A DNA stretch of 64,000 nt from Sulfolobales archaeon HS-7. GTDB taxonomy: Archaea > Thermoproteota > Thermoprotei_A > Sulfolobales > Sulfolobaceae. The stretch spans positions 1,944,501-2,008,500 of the forward strand of contig AP024596.1 in assembly GCA_019704295.1 (NCBI GenBank), in the 5' to 3' direction. The translations under genes and the position numbers were made by a program. Each line of letters begins with the position of its first letter. Within the stretch, counting starts at the first letter, position 1. The notes below the pieces were generated by a model that worked only from the letters and a program-made list of their open reading frames with translations, ran no database searches and had not been told where the DNA came from. This document shows positions 37,339 to 47,074 of the stretch, piece by piece.

Positions 37339-38379
37339 ATGAATACAACACCTCTCATTGAATTTGAGGAAAAGTTAGGGGCTAGTACTGGTGAATTTGC
37401 AGGTTGGACAATGCCTATGAGTTATAGAGGATATAAAGAGGAGCATATGGCAGTAAGGAACAATGTAGCACTTTTCGATATATCGCACATGGGAAGAATC
37501 ATTATTGAGGGAAAAGAGGAAGAACTTCAATACCTTTTAGCTGGGCTTGTAGGAGAGAGTTCGTTAAGAATGTACGGTCCGAACGCGTTTCTCAATGATA
37601 AGGCGACTTTCTTAGACGATGTCATGGTGTATAAATTAGCAGAAAATAGATGGTTGATAGTGACAAATGCTGTAAATAGAGAAAAGGTAATTGATTGGAT
37701 AAGAAGGAATTCCTCATTGAACGTGACAGATGCAACATTTGATTATTGCATGCTCGCCTTACAGGGTCCAAACAGTACGCGTCTAATTGGTAATGACGAA
37801 ATGTCTCGATTACAATTTAAGGTTAATGTGAAAGTTTTTGGAGAAAATGTCTTTATTTTAAGCCGATCCGGATGGACGGGAGAGGATGGGTTTGAATTAA
37901 TACTGAAACCCGATGCTGCCCATCAAGTAATGAGTAAAATGGTTCACGAGAAGGTGGAATTGGCAGGTTTAATAGCCAGAGACAGCTTAAGGCAAGAAAT
38001 GGGTTTTGTGCTATATGGCGAGGATATAGATGAGTCTACAAACCCTGTAGAAGCTAGATACTGGCTTTATTCATTAGAAAAGGAATTTATAGGAAGAGAA
38101 GCGATACTATCGATTTTAACTTCTGGAGTCAGTAGGATTAGAGTGGGGTTTAAATTTGAAAGAAATGAAAAAATTGTTCCTAAAAAGGACGGCAGTATAA
38201 CTGTAAGAGATAAGAAAATAGGTAAAATAACTAGCGCTACTTACTCTCCCTTTCTTAGCAGACCAATAGGAATGGGATATATCAACTCAACACATGCCTT
38301 GTTCGGACTTAAAGTTGAACATGAGCACAGGGGGAAGAAGTACGAAGTTAAAATCTCGGATTTCCCATTAATTAAGTGA
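37339..38379 (+). CDS. gcvT: Glycine cleavage system T protein
   Basis: The 346-aa aminomethyltransferase moves the one-carbon unit from GcvH to a (tetrahydro)pterin and releases ammonia. Conserved parts are FAGWTMPMSYRGYKEEHMAV, FDISHMGRIIIEG, LSRSGWTGEDGFELIL and GLIARDSLRQEMGFVLYGED. Sulfolobales use a modified pterin rather than folate. It overlaps gcvH by 4 bases. Confidence 0.96.
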   Translation: MNTTPLIEFEEKLGASTGEFAGWTMPMSYRGYKEEHMAVRNNVALFDISHMGRIIIEGKEEELQYLLAGLVGESSLRMYGPNAFLNDKATFLDDVMVYKLAENRWLIVTNAVNREKVIDWIRRNSSLNVTDATFDYCMLALQGPNSTRLIGNDEMSRLQFKVNVKVFGENVFILSRSGWTGEDGFELILKPDAAHQVMSKMVHEKVELAGLIARDSLRQEMGFVLYGEDIDESTNPVEARYWLYSLEKEFIGREAILSILTSGVSRIRVGFKFERNEKIVPKKDGSITVRDKKIGKITSATYSPFLSRPIGMGYINSTHALFGLKVEHEHRGKKYEVKISDFPLIK

Positions 38380-38795
38380 TAGTAATGAGTGACCAGGTTA
38401 AAGTCGGGAACTACGTTTTGCTTAAAGATCTATACTATACTGATTCTGACGAATATGTAAGAATTGAGGGGGATGTTGCAGTGGTAGGAATAACCGATTA
38501 TGCACAAAAGAAGTTAAGGGATATAGTGGGGGTGGATTTGCCAGAAACTAATAGGAAAGTATCAAAGGGGGATCCTGTGGCCACAATCGAGTCAGTAAAG
38601 GCAGCTGCTGATATTCTCTCACCATTAAGTGGTGAGATGATCGAGGTTAATGACGAACTAAGGGCTTCACCAGAGATCATAAATCAAGATCCGTATAATA
38701 AGGGATGGCTTTTCAAACTTAAGATACTTAATTCTAACGAGATCTCCGAATTGTGGAAATGGGAGAAATATGCGGAAAAAATAAAAGGTGACTAA
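38376..38795 (+). CDS. gcvH: Glycine cleavage system H protein
   Basis: The 139-aa lipoyl carrier has the lipoylated Lys75 in TIESVKAAADI and the family blocks YVRIEGDVAVVGITDYA and VNDELRASPEIINQDPYNKG. It shuttles the aminomethyl and reduced lipoyl group between P, T and E3 proteins. The start is GTG at 38376 or ATG 38385. The end overlaps the PAC2-family gene by 8 bases, so translation is coupled. Confidence 0.95.
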   Translation: MIVMSDQVKVGNYVLLKDLYYTDSDEYVRIEGDVAVVGITDYAQKKLRDIVGVDLPETNRKVSKGDPVATIESVKAAADILSPLSGEMIEVNDELRASPEIINQDPYNKGWLFKLKILNSNEISELWKWEKYAEKIKGD

Positions 38796-39537
38796 AACGG
38801 AAAACGTTCAATACATAGAATATGAAAGACCTGTTCTCCCTAAGATTTCCTTCATGATTATTGGAATTCCGGATGCGGGACTTGTAGGAGAAATAGCTAC
38901 CGAATATCTTATAAGAACTCTAAATATGAAAGAAATAGGGGAGATCGACGTAAAGTCGAATTCTCTACTTGTTGTGAATGTAAATAACGGAATTTCAAAA
39001 TCGCCTATTCGGGTATTTCATACCGGCAATATAGTTGCCGTCAACTCTTGGTCCCCAATTCCTCAAGAACTTATAATACCCATTACTGAAAAATTGTTGG
39101 AAACTTCGCAACTACTAGGTGTTACCGAAACTATTTCCATAACTGGATTACCAGTACAAAACAGGTTAGACATTCAGTCCCCCTCCCTCTACTGGATTGC
39201 TAGTAGTAAATTACTCGCTTCCTCCTTAGAGAAATTAGATAGTATAAAGAAATTCGATGAGGGATATATTGTAGGCCCATACGCAGGAATACTCCTTGAA
39301 TCTAGAAGGAGAAACATTTCAAACCTTGTCATAACGGCCGAATCCTTTCTCGATTTACCAGATCCTGAGGCAGCAGCCGCTTCACTCAATTTCCTATCCT
39401 ACTATACTGGCACGAAAATAGACGTAGAACAGCTATTAAAAGAAGCGGAGGACGTCAGGGCTAAAATAAAGGAATTAATGAGTCAAACTAGGAAGCAGAT
39501 CGTTAACTATCAGCAAAGGCCATTTACTTATGCGTGA
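38788..39537 (+). CDS. PAC2-family proteasome assembly chaperone-like protein
   Basis: The 249-aa protein matches the PAC2 family (PF09754): MIIGIPDAGLVGEIATEYLI at the start, YIVGPYAGILLESRRRN, and FLDLPDPEAAAASLNFLS, followed by a C-terminal helical region. Archaeal members relate to eukaryotic proteasome-assembly chaperones (PAC2/PbaB); a role in proteasome assembly is plausible but not shown. It overlaps gcvH by 8 bases and the next gene by 4 bases. Confidence 0.85.
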   Translation: MTKTENVQYIEYERPVLPKISFMIIGIPDAGLVGEIATEYLIRTLNMKEIGEIDVKSNSLLVVNVNNGISKSPIRVFHTGNIVAVNSWSPIPQELIIPITEKLLETSQLLGVTETISITGLPVQNRLDIQSPSLYWIASSKLLASSLEKLDSIKKFDEGYIVGPYAGILLESRRRNISNLVITAESFLDLPDPEAAAASLNFLSYYTGTKIDVEQLLKEAEDVRAKIKELMSQTRKQIVNYQQRPFTYA

Positions 39538-39908
39538 TCGTTATGCCAGCTTATCGAGAGTTCTGGGATCCTGAAATTGAAATAAGATTGCTACTGCACA
39601 GAATGGAGGAAATGAGAAAATTAGCTGAGAGATTAAGGAATAACATGTTATATATCGAGGGAGAGGAACCACTCTACTCGTTTCATGAGACCGAAAAAGC
39701 CTACGTATTCATAGTGGATGCACCATATTCGAATACGTGTGATATTAGGGCTAAAATTGAGGATAGAAAACTTCTAATCAGTATAACCAAGGGAAATAAC
39801 GTTTTATATAGGTTGATCTTATCTTTATCCTCCGATGCCGACACCTCTAAAATTGAGATTGATCGCGTAAAGTGGCTCATACGAATTGTAATTCCCAAAA
39901 TTGAATAA
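39534..39908 (+). CDS. Hsp20-like (alpha-crystallin/p23 fold) protein
   Basis: The 124-aa protein carries a compact beta-rich domain (AYVFIVDAPYSNTCDIRAKI, KLLISITKGNN, RLILSLSSDADTSKIEIDRV) with the layout of small heat-shock/p23 domains: strand, acidic turn, then the closing strand KWLIRIVIPK. The typical N- and C-terminal oligomerisation tails are weak. It is linked to the PAC2 gene, suggesting a chaperone context. A GTG start overlaps the upstream stop; ATG 39543 is possible. Confidence 0.65.
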   Translation: MIVMPAYREFWDPEIEIRLLLHRMEEMRKLAERLRNNMLYIEGEEPLYSFHETEKAYVFIVDAPYSNTCDIRAKIEDRKLLISITKGNNVLYRLILSLSSDADTSKIEIDRVKWLIRIVIPKIE

Positions 39909-40002
39909 TCCTTATATATCGACTTTCAATAAGACTTCTTCAGAATATAAATACCTTTATAAACAGCGTTAAAGATAATATAAGCTAGATAAGGGAGCTA
40001 TT

Positions 40003-40989
40003 TTGAGGAGTTCAGAACAGACCAAGGAACAGAGGGATATTGAGGCTAGAAAGGTTCAAAAATTGGGTTCATCTTCACTATTTGTTACATTACCGAAGAA
40101 ATGGATTAACAAGTGGAATATTAAGCCTGGAGACAAAGTTATTGTTGAGGTCGATTCTAACGGGGTACTAAAACTTGTAGCGGAAAAAATAAAGACCGGC
40201 AGTGGCAAAAGAGCTGTTATTATAGACATTGACTCCTCAAAGCAAGACGTGGAAAATATTTTGTTATGCATGTATTCCTTAGGATATGATGAAATAATTC
40301 TAGAATCAAAAAAGCCACTATCGCAGGAAGAACTTGAAGAAATAATGGAGGCGATAAAACAGATTAGTGGATTAGAAATTACGGAAATGTTTGGAACCAA
40401 AATTAAAATCGAATGTTTACTTGACAGCGATAAAATCGGAGAAGATTCCCTCTTAAGGAGGATGTTAAATATTGTTGCTAAGCAAATAGAAGACGCGTTT
40501 AACTCTAAACAGGATGAAGTTTTATCTCTTGCAGAGGAAATGCATCGTATATACCTTATTTTTTCCCGAAGAATACTAGGGAAATCTAACTATACTGAGT
40601 CACAAAAAGTTAGAGATACGATACTCTACTCAACAGCCTCCTTACTATATCAGTTGTCTAACACTTCAATTCAAATAATTAATTATCTTGATGAACTAAA
40701 AGGACAAGACAAAGAGAGTATAAATCAACTAGTATCAAAGATTAATAATACATTAGATGAAATTGTAATGAGTCTAATATTTCCTAGCGTTAAGCGAATA
40801 AATAACGCAATAGAATTAGTTAGAGAAATCAAGGAAATAGCCAAAGAATATGTATCGAATAAACCATTCTATATTTTCCTCACAAATTTAACTTCTCTAT
40901 TCGAGTTTCACGTGAGAAACTCCTCATGCGTCATGTACTTGGAGGAGTTCCCATGGATGGAGAAACTCATAACCTCAAATAGCTCCTAA
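40003..40989 (+). CDS. PhoU-family phosphate uptake regulator with AbrB-like N terminus
   Basis: The 328-aa protein begins with a SpoVT/AbrB-type DNA-binding segment (RKVQKLGSSSLFVTLPKKWI, then KWNIKPGDKVIVEVD, residues about 15-60). Two PhoU-like helical bundles follow (EMHRIYLIFSRRILG, SASLLYQL, KEYVSNKPFYI). Archaeal PhoU proteins of this type regulate phosphate transport or act as transcription factors. It starts with TTG, 14 bases before sufC downstream. A TATA-like CTTTATAAA lies about 45 bases upstream. No Pst genes are nearby. Confidence 0.85.
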   Translation: MRSSEQTKEQRDIEARKVQKLGSSSLFVTLPKKWINKWNIKPGDKVIVEVDSNGVLKLVAEKIKTGSGKRAVIIDIDSSKQDVENILLCMYSLGYDEIILESKKPLSQEELEEIMEAIKQISGLEITEMFGTKIKIECLLDSDKIGEDSLLRRMLNIVAKQIEDAFNSKQDEVLSLAEEMHRIYLIFSRRILGKSNYTESQKVRDTILYSTASLLYQLSNTSIQIINYLDELKGQDKESINQLVSKINNTLDEIVMSLIFPSVKRINNAIELVREIKEIAKEYVSNKPFYIFLTNLTSLFEFHVRNSSCVMYLEEFPWMEKLITSNSS

Positions 40990-41003
40990 GAGTGTGATAA
41001 GAA

Positions 41004-41744
41004 ATGTCCGAGTTAAAAATAGAAAATTTAACAGTTGAAGTTGAAGGAAAGGTAATTTTGCGTAATGTGAACCTATCTGTAAAGCAGGGTGAGATACACG
41101 CGCTTATGGGTCCTAACGGTTCTGGGAAAACCAGTCTCTCATTAGCCATAATGGGACATCAGAAGTACAAGATAAGAGAGGGCAGAATCCTACTAGACGG
41201 TGAGGATATAACAAACCTTGAGCCGAATGAAAAAGTGAAGAGGGGACTATTTTTGGCTTTTCAAAACCCCGTTGAGATTGATAGCATAAAGCTTTCTACC
41301 CTACTAGTAGCGGAGTACAATGCTTTTTATGGAGAACGAACGACACCACTAGAGGTTCTAAATTACGTGAAATCCTCGGTAAAAAACGTAGGATTAACCG
41401 AATCTATATTAAACCGAGGAGTATTCCAAGGATTTAGCGGCGGGGAAAAGAAGCGGATTGAAATGGCACAGATGCTTCTTCTTAAACCCAAGATATCCAT
41501 CCTTGATGAACCGGATTCTGGAGTAGATGTTGATGGCTTAAAAATTATAGCGGATGCGATAAACAAGCTAAAAGTTGAAAATAATACCGGATATATTATA
41601 ATTACCCACTATAGAAGAATTCTGGATTACGTTAATCCAGACTTAGTTCACGTTTTAAATAAAGGAACGGTTGTAGCGTCTGGAGGAAAAGAGCTTGCCA
41701 GACTAATAGATGAGAAAGGATACGAAGCAGTAATAAAGAACTAA
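41004..41744 (+). CDS. sufC: Fe-S assembly ATPase SufC
   Basis: The 246-aa ABC ATPase has Walker A GPNGSGKT near residue 35, the signature FSGGEKKRIEMAQ and Walker B KISILDEPDSGVD. The RRILDYVNPDLVHVLNKGTV end is typical of SufC. It drives the SufBC(D) scaffold. It starts 14 bases after the PhoU gene and precedes sufB by 67 bases with its own possible promoter. Confidence 0.95.
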   Translation: MSELKIENLTVEVEGKVILRNVNLSVKQGEIHALMGPNGSGKTSLSLAIMGHQKYKIREGRILLDGEDITNLEPNEKVKRGLFLAFQNPVEIDSIKLSTLLVAEYNAFYGERTTPLEVLNYVKSSVKNVGLTESILNRGVFQGFSGGEKKRIEMAQMLLLKPKISILDEPDSGVDVDGLKIIADAINKLKVENNTGYIIITHYRRILDYVNPDLVHVLNKGTVVASGGKELARLIDEKGYEAVIKN

Positions 41745-41811
41745 AGTATAATGTTTTTATAATCAACATGCTTAAAAGTTATCTTTAACATAGTTAAAGT
41801 AGTGATGCAGT

Positions 41812-43251
41812 GTGGAAGAGAAGCAGCTAGGCCTTGATCTCAAGGAAATAATTGAGGCGTCGTTAGACGCTAGAGATGAGAGAATTTCGTTACAGGAGTT
41901 CCATAGTAGAGTTGTTAATGCAGGTCTAAGAAGGGACGTAATAGAGGAGATATCGAGAACGAAAAGAGAACCTGAGTGGATGCTTAAGTTAAGGCTTAAA
42001 GGACTTGAACTTTTTGAAAAACTTCCTACCCCTAATTGGCTTCCTGACGTATTAGCCGGACTAGATATTTCATCGATGAACTTATACGTAAAGCCTAATA
42101 CGGGAACAGCCAGGAACTGGGATGAGGTTCCTAACGAAATAAGAAACTACTATGATGAGTTAGGGATAATAAAGTCTGAACAGGATTATCTAGCTGGATT
42201 AGTAGCTCAATTTGAATCAGAACCAATATATGAGAATGTCAAGAAGGAACTAGAGAAAAAGGGAGTAATAATGCTATCAATGGAAAGCGCAGTTCAAAAA
42301 TATCCAGATTTAGTTAAGGAGTATTACATGAGAATTTTCCCTCCATCGGATCATAAATTCGCCGCGTTGCACGCGGCTCTATCTAGTGGCGGAGTCTTTG
42401 TATATGTTCCTAAGAATGTGAGATTAGTAACGCCCATAGAGGGCTTCTTCGTAATAGGAACGCCTCAAGAAGCACAATTTGAACACACGTTAATAGTGGC
42501 AGATGAAAATTCTTCGATTCACTTTATAGAAGGTTGCAGTGCCCCTCGATTATCTAAGGATTCATTCCATGACGGGATGGTAGAGTTATATGCGAAAAGA
42601 AATGCTAGAATAAAGTTCACTACAATACAAAATTGGAGTAAAAACGTAATAAACTTTAATAACAAGAGGGCATGGGCTGACGAAAACGCGACAATTGAGT
42701 GGGTAGAAGGATCCTTAGGCGCGAAAGTAAGTTTAGTTTATCCATCTACAATTCTCAGAGGTGAAGGTGCAACCTCTACCAGTCTGGTTGTAACTATGGC
42801 AGGGAGTCCTGGAGATTGGAAAGATAGCGGTTCTAAGATGATCCATTCAGCGCCTAACACCAAATCTAAAGTAGTTAACAAGAATATAGGATTTAATGGA
42901 GGAGTTAACGTGTATAGAGGTCTAATAAGAGTGAATAAAGGGGCAACAGCAGCTAGGGCTTACGTTAAGTGTGACTCGTTAATGCTTGATGATATAACTA
43001 AGGCTTATACTTTTCCCCATAACGAGGTTATGGAGGAGGACGCAGACGTTGCGCACGAAGCACACACTTTAAGGATGAATGAAGAACAACTTTTCTATCT
43101 TAAGGTAAGAGGAATTGATGAAAAGGAAGCCACGTCTATGTTAGTACTAGGCTTTATTGATGATATCATGCGCGAGCTTCCGTTTGAGTACGCTACTATG
43201 TTAAATCAAGTGATAAAATTGGAACTAGAAAAATTAGGCGCTGTGGCTTAA
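41812..43251 (+). CDS. sufB: Fe-S cluster assembly scaffold SufB
   Basis: The 479-aa protein binds SufC and is the scaffold for new Fe-S clusters. Signatures are SEPIYENVKKELEKKGVIML, EGCSAPRLSKDSFHDGMVE, FNNKRAWADENATIEWVEGS and LGFIDDIMRELPFEYATMLN. A GTG start is used. No cysteine desulfurase (SufS) or SufU lies in the window, as is usual in Sulfolobales, where the sulfur source is separate. It is followed by sufD after 11 bases. Confidence 0.96.
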   Translation: MEEKQLGLDLKEIIEASLDARDERISLQEFHSRVVNAGLRRDVIEEISRTKREPEWMLKLRLKGLELFEKLPTPNWLPDVLAGLDISSMNLYVKPNTGTARNWDEVPNEIRNYYDELGIIKSEQDYLAGLVAQFESEPIYENVKKELEKKGVIMLSMESAVQKYPDLVKEYYMRIFPPSDHKFAALHAALSSGGVFVYVPKNVRLVTPIEGFFVIGTPQEAQFEHTLIVADENSSIHFIEGCSAPRLSKDSFHDGMVELYAKRNARIKFTTIQNWSKNVINFNNKRAWADENATIEWVEGSLGAKVSLVYPSTILRGEGATSTSLVVTMAGSPGDWKDSGSKMIHSAPNTKSKVVNKNIGFNGGVNVYRGLIRVNKGATAARAYVKCDSLMLDDITKAYTFPHNEVMEEDADVAHEAHTLRMNEEQLFYLKVRGIDEKEATSMLVLGFIDDIMRELPFEYATMLNQVIKLELEKLGAVA

Positions 43252-43262
43252 AGGGGTTTTTT

Positions 43263-44402
43263 TTGGGAGTAATAGGAAAGGATTACTTTCTAGAAGGGGT
43301 AAAGAGATTCAAAACTAAAGACCAGCGATTTAAGCTATATGAGCTCTTTGAAAGAGTTCCATACCAGCTAATAAACGATAGTCCGACGACTAAACATTAC
43401 ACCGACTGGACACTATATGATAAGGCAGATCTTCACTTATTACCTTCTAGTGCAGAGGAGGTTAAGATAGGATACGAGAACGCTTACAGCAATGTTATAC
43501 GTATAGTAAATGGCAGTGTAAGTGGGAATATACCTTATTTTGACGAACCTGATAATGCTTTTTTAAATGAACCATCTAAATTGGATTACTTAACACTGGC
43601 GTCGGCATATAAGATTAGAGTAACTAAACCAGGTATATACGCTATTTATAACATAAATAAAGAGAATAAGCTCTTATCCCCAATTAATGTAGAGCTTTCG
43701 CTGGAAAGTGGAAAAGCCGAAATAGTTTATATTAGTGATAGTGCTGGAGGCATGAATTCGGCTATAATAGGGGGAGAAGTAGGAAAAGGTGCAGAACTTG
43801 ATGTAAGGATAGTTATCTCGGGAAACAACGGATTAGACTATCTAAGAAATAACCTGTTAATATATGGAAAATCGAATTTCAATATTTTTTCTACTGGAAC
43901 AAGGATGTCACATGTAAAATGTTCGTTCTTTCTATACGATTGGGGAACTTCAAATTTTAGCGCTAGGGCTTTTAGTATAGAGGATAATAAGATTGACATA
44001 AGTATTGATACCACACATCTGGGGATCAACAGTCAAAGTAACGGCCTACTGAAGGGTGCGTCTGCGGAAAGAGGCTATACTTCAATAAGAGGAATTGCAT
44101 CAATAACAGAGAAGGCCTTTGACTCCTCGACTTCAATTATAGGTCGTTCACTAATTCTCCATAACTCGGCAAAAGCCGTGGTAACCCCTATGCTTGAGGT
44201 GAAAACAGGGCGAGTAAGAGAAGCTAGACACTCCGCCTCAATATCTAGAGTAAATGACGAATACATCTTTTATCTTCAGAATAGGGGCTTCGCAAAGCAT
44301 TATGCTGAAAGTCTTATAATTAGAGGATTCCTGATCGAGGATGCTGACATTGAAGAAGTGAAGCAGATAATTATGGAATCACTTACTAAAATAGGTTATT
44401 AA
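43263..44402 (+). CDS. sufD: Fe-S cluster assembly protein SufD (SufB/D family)
   Basis: The 379-aa protein is the shorter SufB/D paralogue. It keeps the C-terminal family pattern (VTPMLEVKTGRVREARHSAS, YFLQNRGFAKHYAESLIIRG as YLQNRGFAKHY, then FLIEDADIEEV). The central beta-helix is divergent. It starts at TTG after a purine-rich stretch (AAAGGGG). It completes a sufCBD operon whose proteins form the SufBC2D complex. Confidence 0.93.
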   Translation: MGVIGKDYFLEGVKRFKTKDQRFKLYELFERVPYQLINDSPTTKHYTDWTLYDKADLHLLPSSAEEVKIGYENAYSNVIRIVNGSVSGNIPYFDEPDNAFLNEPSKLDYLTLASAYKIRVTKPGIYAIYNINKENKLLSPINVELSLESGKAEIVYISDSAGGMNSAIIGGEVGKGAELDVRIVISGNNGLDYLRNNLLIYGKSNFNIFSTGTRMSHVKCSFFLYDWGTSNFSARAFSIEDNKIDISIDTTHLGINSQSNGLLKGASAERGYTSIRGIASITEKAFDSSTSIIGRSLILHNSAKAVVTPMLEVKTGRVREARHSASISRVNDEYIFYLQNRGFAKHYAESLIIRGFLIEDADIEEVKQIIMESLTKIGY

Positions 44403-44480
44403 TAATAAGTCCATTTATTTATACGTATATGTGAAAAATATTAGTAAAATCTTAAAAGGATGATCAACAAAATAATTCTC

Positions 44481-44554
44481 GCCGCTGTAGCTCAGCTCGG
44501 TAGAGCGCCGGCCTTGTAAGCCGGTGGTCGTGGGTTCAAACCCCACCGGCGGCT
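44481..44554 (+). tRNA. tRNA-Thr (TGT)
   Basis: The acceptor GCCGCTG pairs with CGGCGGC (one G-T wobble). The anticodon stem CCGGC/GCCGG encloses CTTGTAA, giving anticodon TGT, and the T-arm is GTGGG/CCCAC with TTCAAAC. There is no intron; the discriminator is T. It reads codon ACA. It lies 79 bases after sufD. Confidence 0.95.
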
Positions 44555-44605
44555 TATAATTATGTATGACAAAACATAATTATTACTCAAGCAACAACTT
44601 TAGCC

Positions 44606-45367
44606 ATGGAGTCCATAATACTCTTCTCATTAATAGTAGTTATATTACTTATATTGCCTGTTGCGATAATAGTGTTTTACGGGTTCGCCGTATATCATTC
44701 TGTGTCAGCCTTTAGTAAAATGGTATATCGTTCTATCTCGCTTACTCTGGCTAGTTCGTTTTTAACCGGCGTTATAACTGTGGTTTTATTCACGCCACTG
44801 GCCTATTTCCTCTCAAGAACAAAAAGCTTCGCGTTGGATACTTTAGTAGACTTACCAGTATCTGTTCCTCATCCGATAATAGGTATAGGACTCCTTTTAC
44901 TCGACAGTCCAGTGACGCCTATTGGTAGATTTTTGCTTTCAATAGGTATCAATTTCTTTGACACATTGACTGGTCTTATCGCTGCACTAATACTCGTCTC
45001 TGCTCCAATATACATAAGGAGTATCCAGACGTATTTTGAAGGCATTAACATAGATAGAGAAATATACGCGATGGGTTTAGGTCTTTCTAAATTTAAAATA
45101 CTTTGGAAAATTATAGTACCAACTTCAATTCGTCAAATAGTTAGTTCGTGCTTAATATCGGTTGGAAGGGCCATGAGCGAGTTTGGATCTATTGCTATTG
45201 TTGCGTTTTACATAATTTCACCACCATTTAAAGGTACCGAACCTGCTTCAATATTAATCTATGAAGATTACGGGTATTATGGTCCTGAAATAGCGGTAAC
45301 GATCTCCGCATTACTTATCATCGTAGCAATTCCGATAATGATTACAGCGAGAATAATAACCAGGTGA
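44606..45367 (+). CDS. ABC transporter permease (molybdate/tungstate type), orphan
   Basis: The 253-aa membrane protein has about six transmembrane helices. It carries the permease EAA loop EIYAMGLGLSKFKILWKIIV and the segment GRAMSEFGSIAIVAFYI, characteristic of ModB/WtpB/CysW permeases. Oxyanion substrates are likely (tungstate or molybdate), but neither the ATPase nor the binding protein is adjacent. It stands between tRNA genes. The function is inferred from the family. Confidence 0.8.
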   Translation: MESIILFSLIVVILLILPVAIIVFYGFAVYHSVSAFSKMVYRSISLTLASSFLTGVITVVLFTPLAYFLSRTKSFALDTLVDLPVSVPHPIIGIGLLLLDSPVTPIGRFLLSIGINFFDTLTGLIAALILVSAPIYIRSIQTYFEGINIDREIYAMGLGLSKFKILWKIIVPTSIRQIVSSCLISVGRAMSEFGSIAIVAFYIISPPFKGTEPASILIYEDYGYYGPEIAVTISALLIIVAIPIMITARIITR

Positions 45368-45618
45368 CTTACTTCTTCATATCTAAGCAGATATTCAAGC
45401 TTAGAACCTTTATAATCATGTCTGTATTCTATAAGAGTCTTAAGTGTAGTGCAAGGATGGGAGATTTAGGCTAGCTAAGCGAAAAGGACTTCTATGTGAA
45501 AAGCGTTTCGTTAGGAATACCTTAAGCTTAAATCCGACTCTTCCTCTTCATACTTTGGTATCCCCCACGCAATTAGTGGGCTTAGTTTTTTTATATTTTT
45601 ACCCAACTAGTAATTAGG

Positions 45619-45712
<94 letters not shown>

Positions 45713-45819
45713 TTAAATATTAATTGATTCGAGGTTAGCTAATTATAAATCAGGGTATACTCTTCTCTAGCGTTTATTTACGATTTAATTTAAATATTTC
45801 CCTTGTCTCATTCTACATT

Positions 45820-46530
45820 ATGCGATTTACGGTCGTCATTTCAATAATTCTAGTAATAATTGCTACATTAGGTGGATTATTCTTAGCTGAAGATTTAAGT
45901 ATAAAAGTAACGATATCGCCGATAGGCTACTTATACTACTTTACTCAACCGCCATATCTTATTTTTAACGTTAGTATTGTAAACGGTTTATTACCTTTCG
46001 GTGGTACCATAAATATATGCTCCTTTCAGTTTTACAAGGTAGTAAATACTACTACGTTTCATATATCATCTTATTCAAAATATCATACCATAGTATGGAT
46101 AAAGTATCCTAAGTTTGTGTACTCATATATTACAACTCTTATAAAGGCGAGAGGTACAGGGATGTATAGTTGGTCTTATAATAGCGTTCCAATAACTGTA
46201 TCATACGGTCCTATACCTACGTTTTCAGTAATTTCCTCTCCGTCTAACCCTGCTGTTTCTCCAATCTTACAACAATTAGGAATAATGAATAAATCGTCTC
46301 TAATTACGTTAATAGTCTCACTTCAAATCAATAATTATACGTATTATGCAACTCATAATTATCGAATGGCGGTTTATGTAAAAACTCCTGAATTAACTCA
46401 AGTTTTCTCATCATCAGTCAGTAATATGAAAAGTAACAGCGTGTTATTTTTACCGAATAGTTCAGTAGTAATAGTATCTTTGATAGGAAGCAATACGTTT
46501 AATTCTACGTATTACATTTCTTTCGTTTAA
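45820..46530 (+). CDS. Probable exported or membrane-anchored protein, unknown function
   Basis: The 236-aa protein starts with a signal anchor (FTVVISIILVIIATLGGLFLAED) and continues with a long, Ser/Thr/Asn/Tyr-rich beta-type exterior. It has many N-glycosylation sequons (NVS, NTT, NYT, NSS, NST), typical of archaeal surface proteins. No family is recognised. An A+T-rich promoter region precedes it. It is probably outside the cytoplasmic membrane. Confidence 0.7.
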   Translation: MRFTVVISIILVIIATLGGLFLAEDLSIKVTISPIGYLYYFTQPPYLIFNVSIVNGLLPFGGTINICSFQFYKVVNTTTFHISSYSKYHTIVWIKYPKFVYSYITTLIKARGTGMYSWSYNSVPITVSYGPIPTFSVISSPSNPAVSPILQQLGIMNKSSLITLIVSLQINNYTYYATHNYRMAVYVKTPELTQVFSSSVSNMKSNSVLFLPNSSVVIVSLIGSNTFNSTYYISFV

Positions 46531-46592
46531 CTGTCTCTCTATGGATCAAAAGTATAGTTTCATATATATTTTTCAAATGGTAAGTCTTACTT

Positions 46593-46724
46593 ATGCGAAC
46601 ATTAAGCGTTAAGTTGTCAGAAGAATTAGCTGAAAAGCTAGACGTATACGTTATGAATAAAGGTATAAGTAGGAGTTCTGCAATAAGAGATGCTATACTT
46701 CAATATATTAAGGAGGGCAGTTAA
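46593..46724 (+). CDS. Small ribbon-helix-helix (CopG-like) protein
   Basis: This 43-aa protein is too short for most gene finders. It reads MRTLSVKLSEELAEKLDVYV, then MNKGISRSSAIRDAILQYIK, a ribbon-helix-helix unit: one beta strand followed by two helices with the conserved G-x-S/T-R-S turn. Such dimers bind DNA and repress promoters. It lies 9 bases before the 113-aa gene, co-directional, so it may belong to that transcript. It is shorter than most CopG proteins but complete. Confidence 0.65.
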   Translation: MRTLSVKLSEELAEKLDVYVMNKGISRSSAIRDAILQYIKEGS

Positions 46725-46732
46725 GAGTTTCT

Positions 46733-47074
46733 ATGAGACTCTCCGATATCATAAAGGATCAAAAGTATAAGACTATACTATATTACGCGGAGACTGAGGC
46801 TGAACTTCTTGGGAGTAAATTTGTAATAATCGGTGCGTTAGATACTGAGTTTATCGTTAGGCTCAATCCGTACACCTCGGAAATAGAGAAAGTATACGAG
46901 AGGCGGCCTTTATCTGATAATCAAAAAGCTAGTAAGGGGAAGATAATAACTACAATAGTTAATGGAAACGAGATGTGGGCTATATATGAACTCGACACTT
47001 TGCCAGATATACCTGGAGAACTCATTAAGTACGTAATGGTGGATAAGGGTGAGCTTGAGGAAATTCTCGATTAA
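46733..47074 (+). CDS. 113-aa protein of unknown function, linked to XPB-like helicase
   Basis: The protein is soluble and mixed alpha/beta (KFVIIGALDTEFIVRLNPYT, KGKIITTIVNGNEMWAIYEL, then an acidic C terminus). Its last 26 bases overlap the start of the XPB-like gene, so the two are translated from one message and may act together. It follows the RHH gene by 9 bases. It is not the nuclease Bax1 usually paired with archaeal XPB (no large DUF790-like domain). Function unknown. Confidence 0.7.
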   Translation: MRLSDIIKDQKYKTILYYAETEAELLGSKFVIIGALDTEFIVRLNPYTSEIEKVYERRPLSDNQKASKGKIITTIVNGNEMWAIYELDTLPDIPGELIKYVMVDKGELEEILD

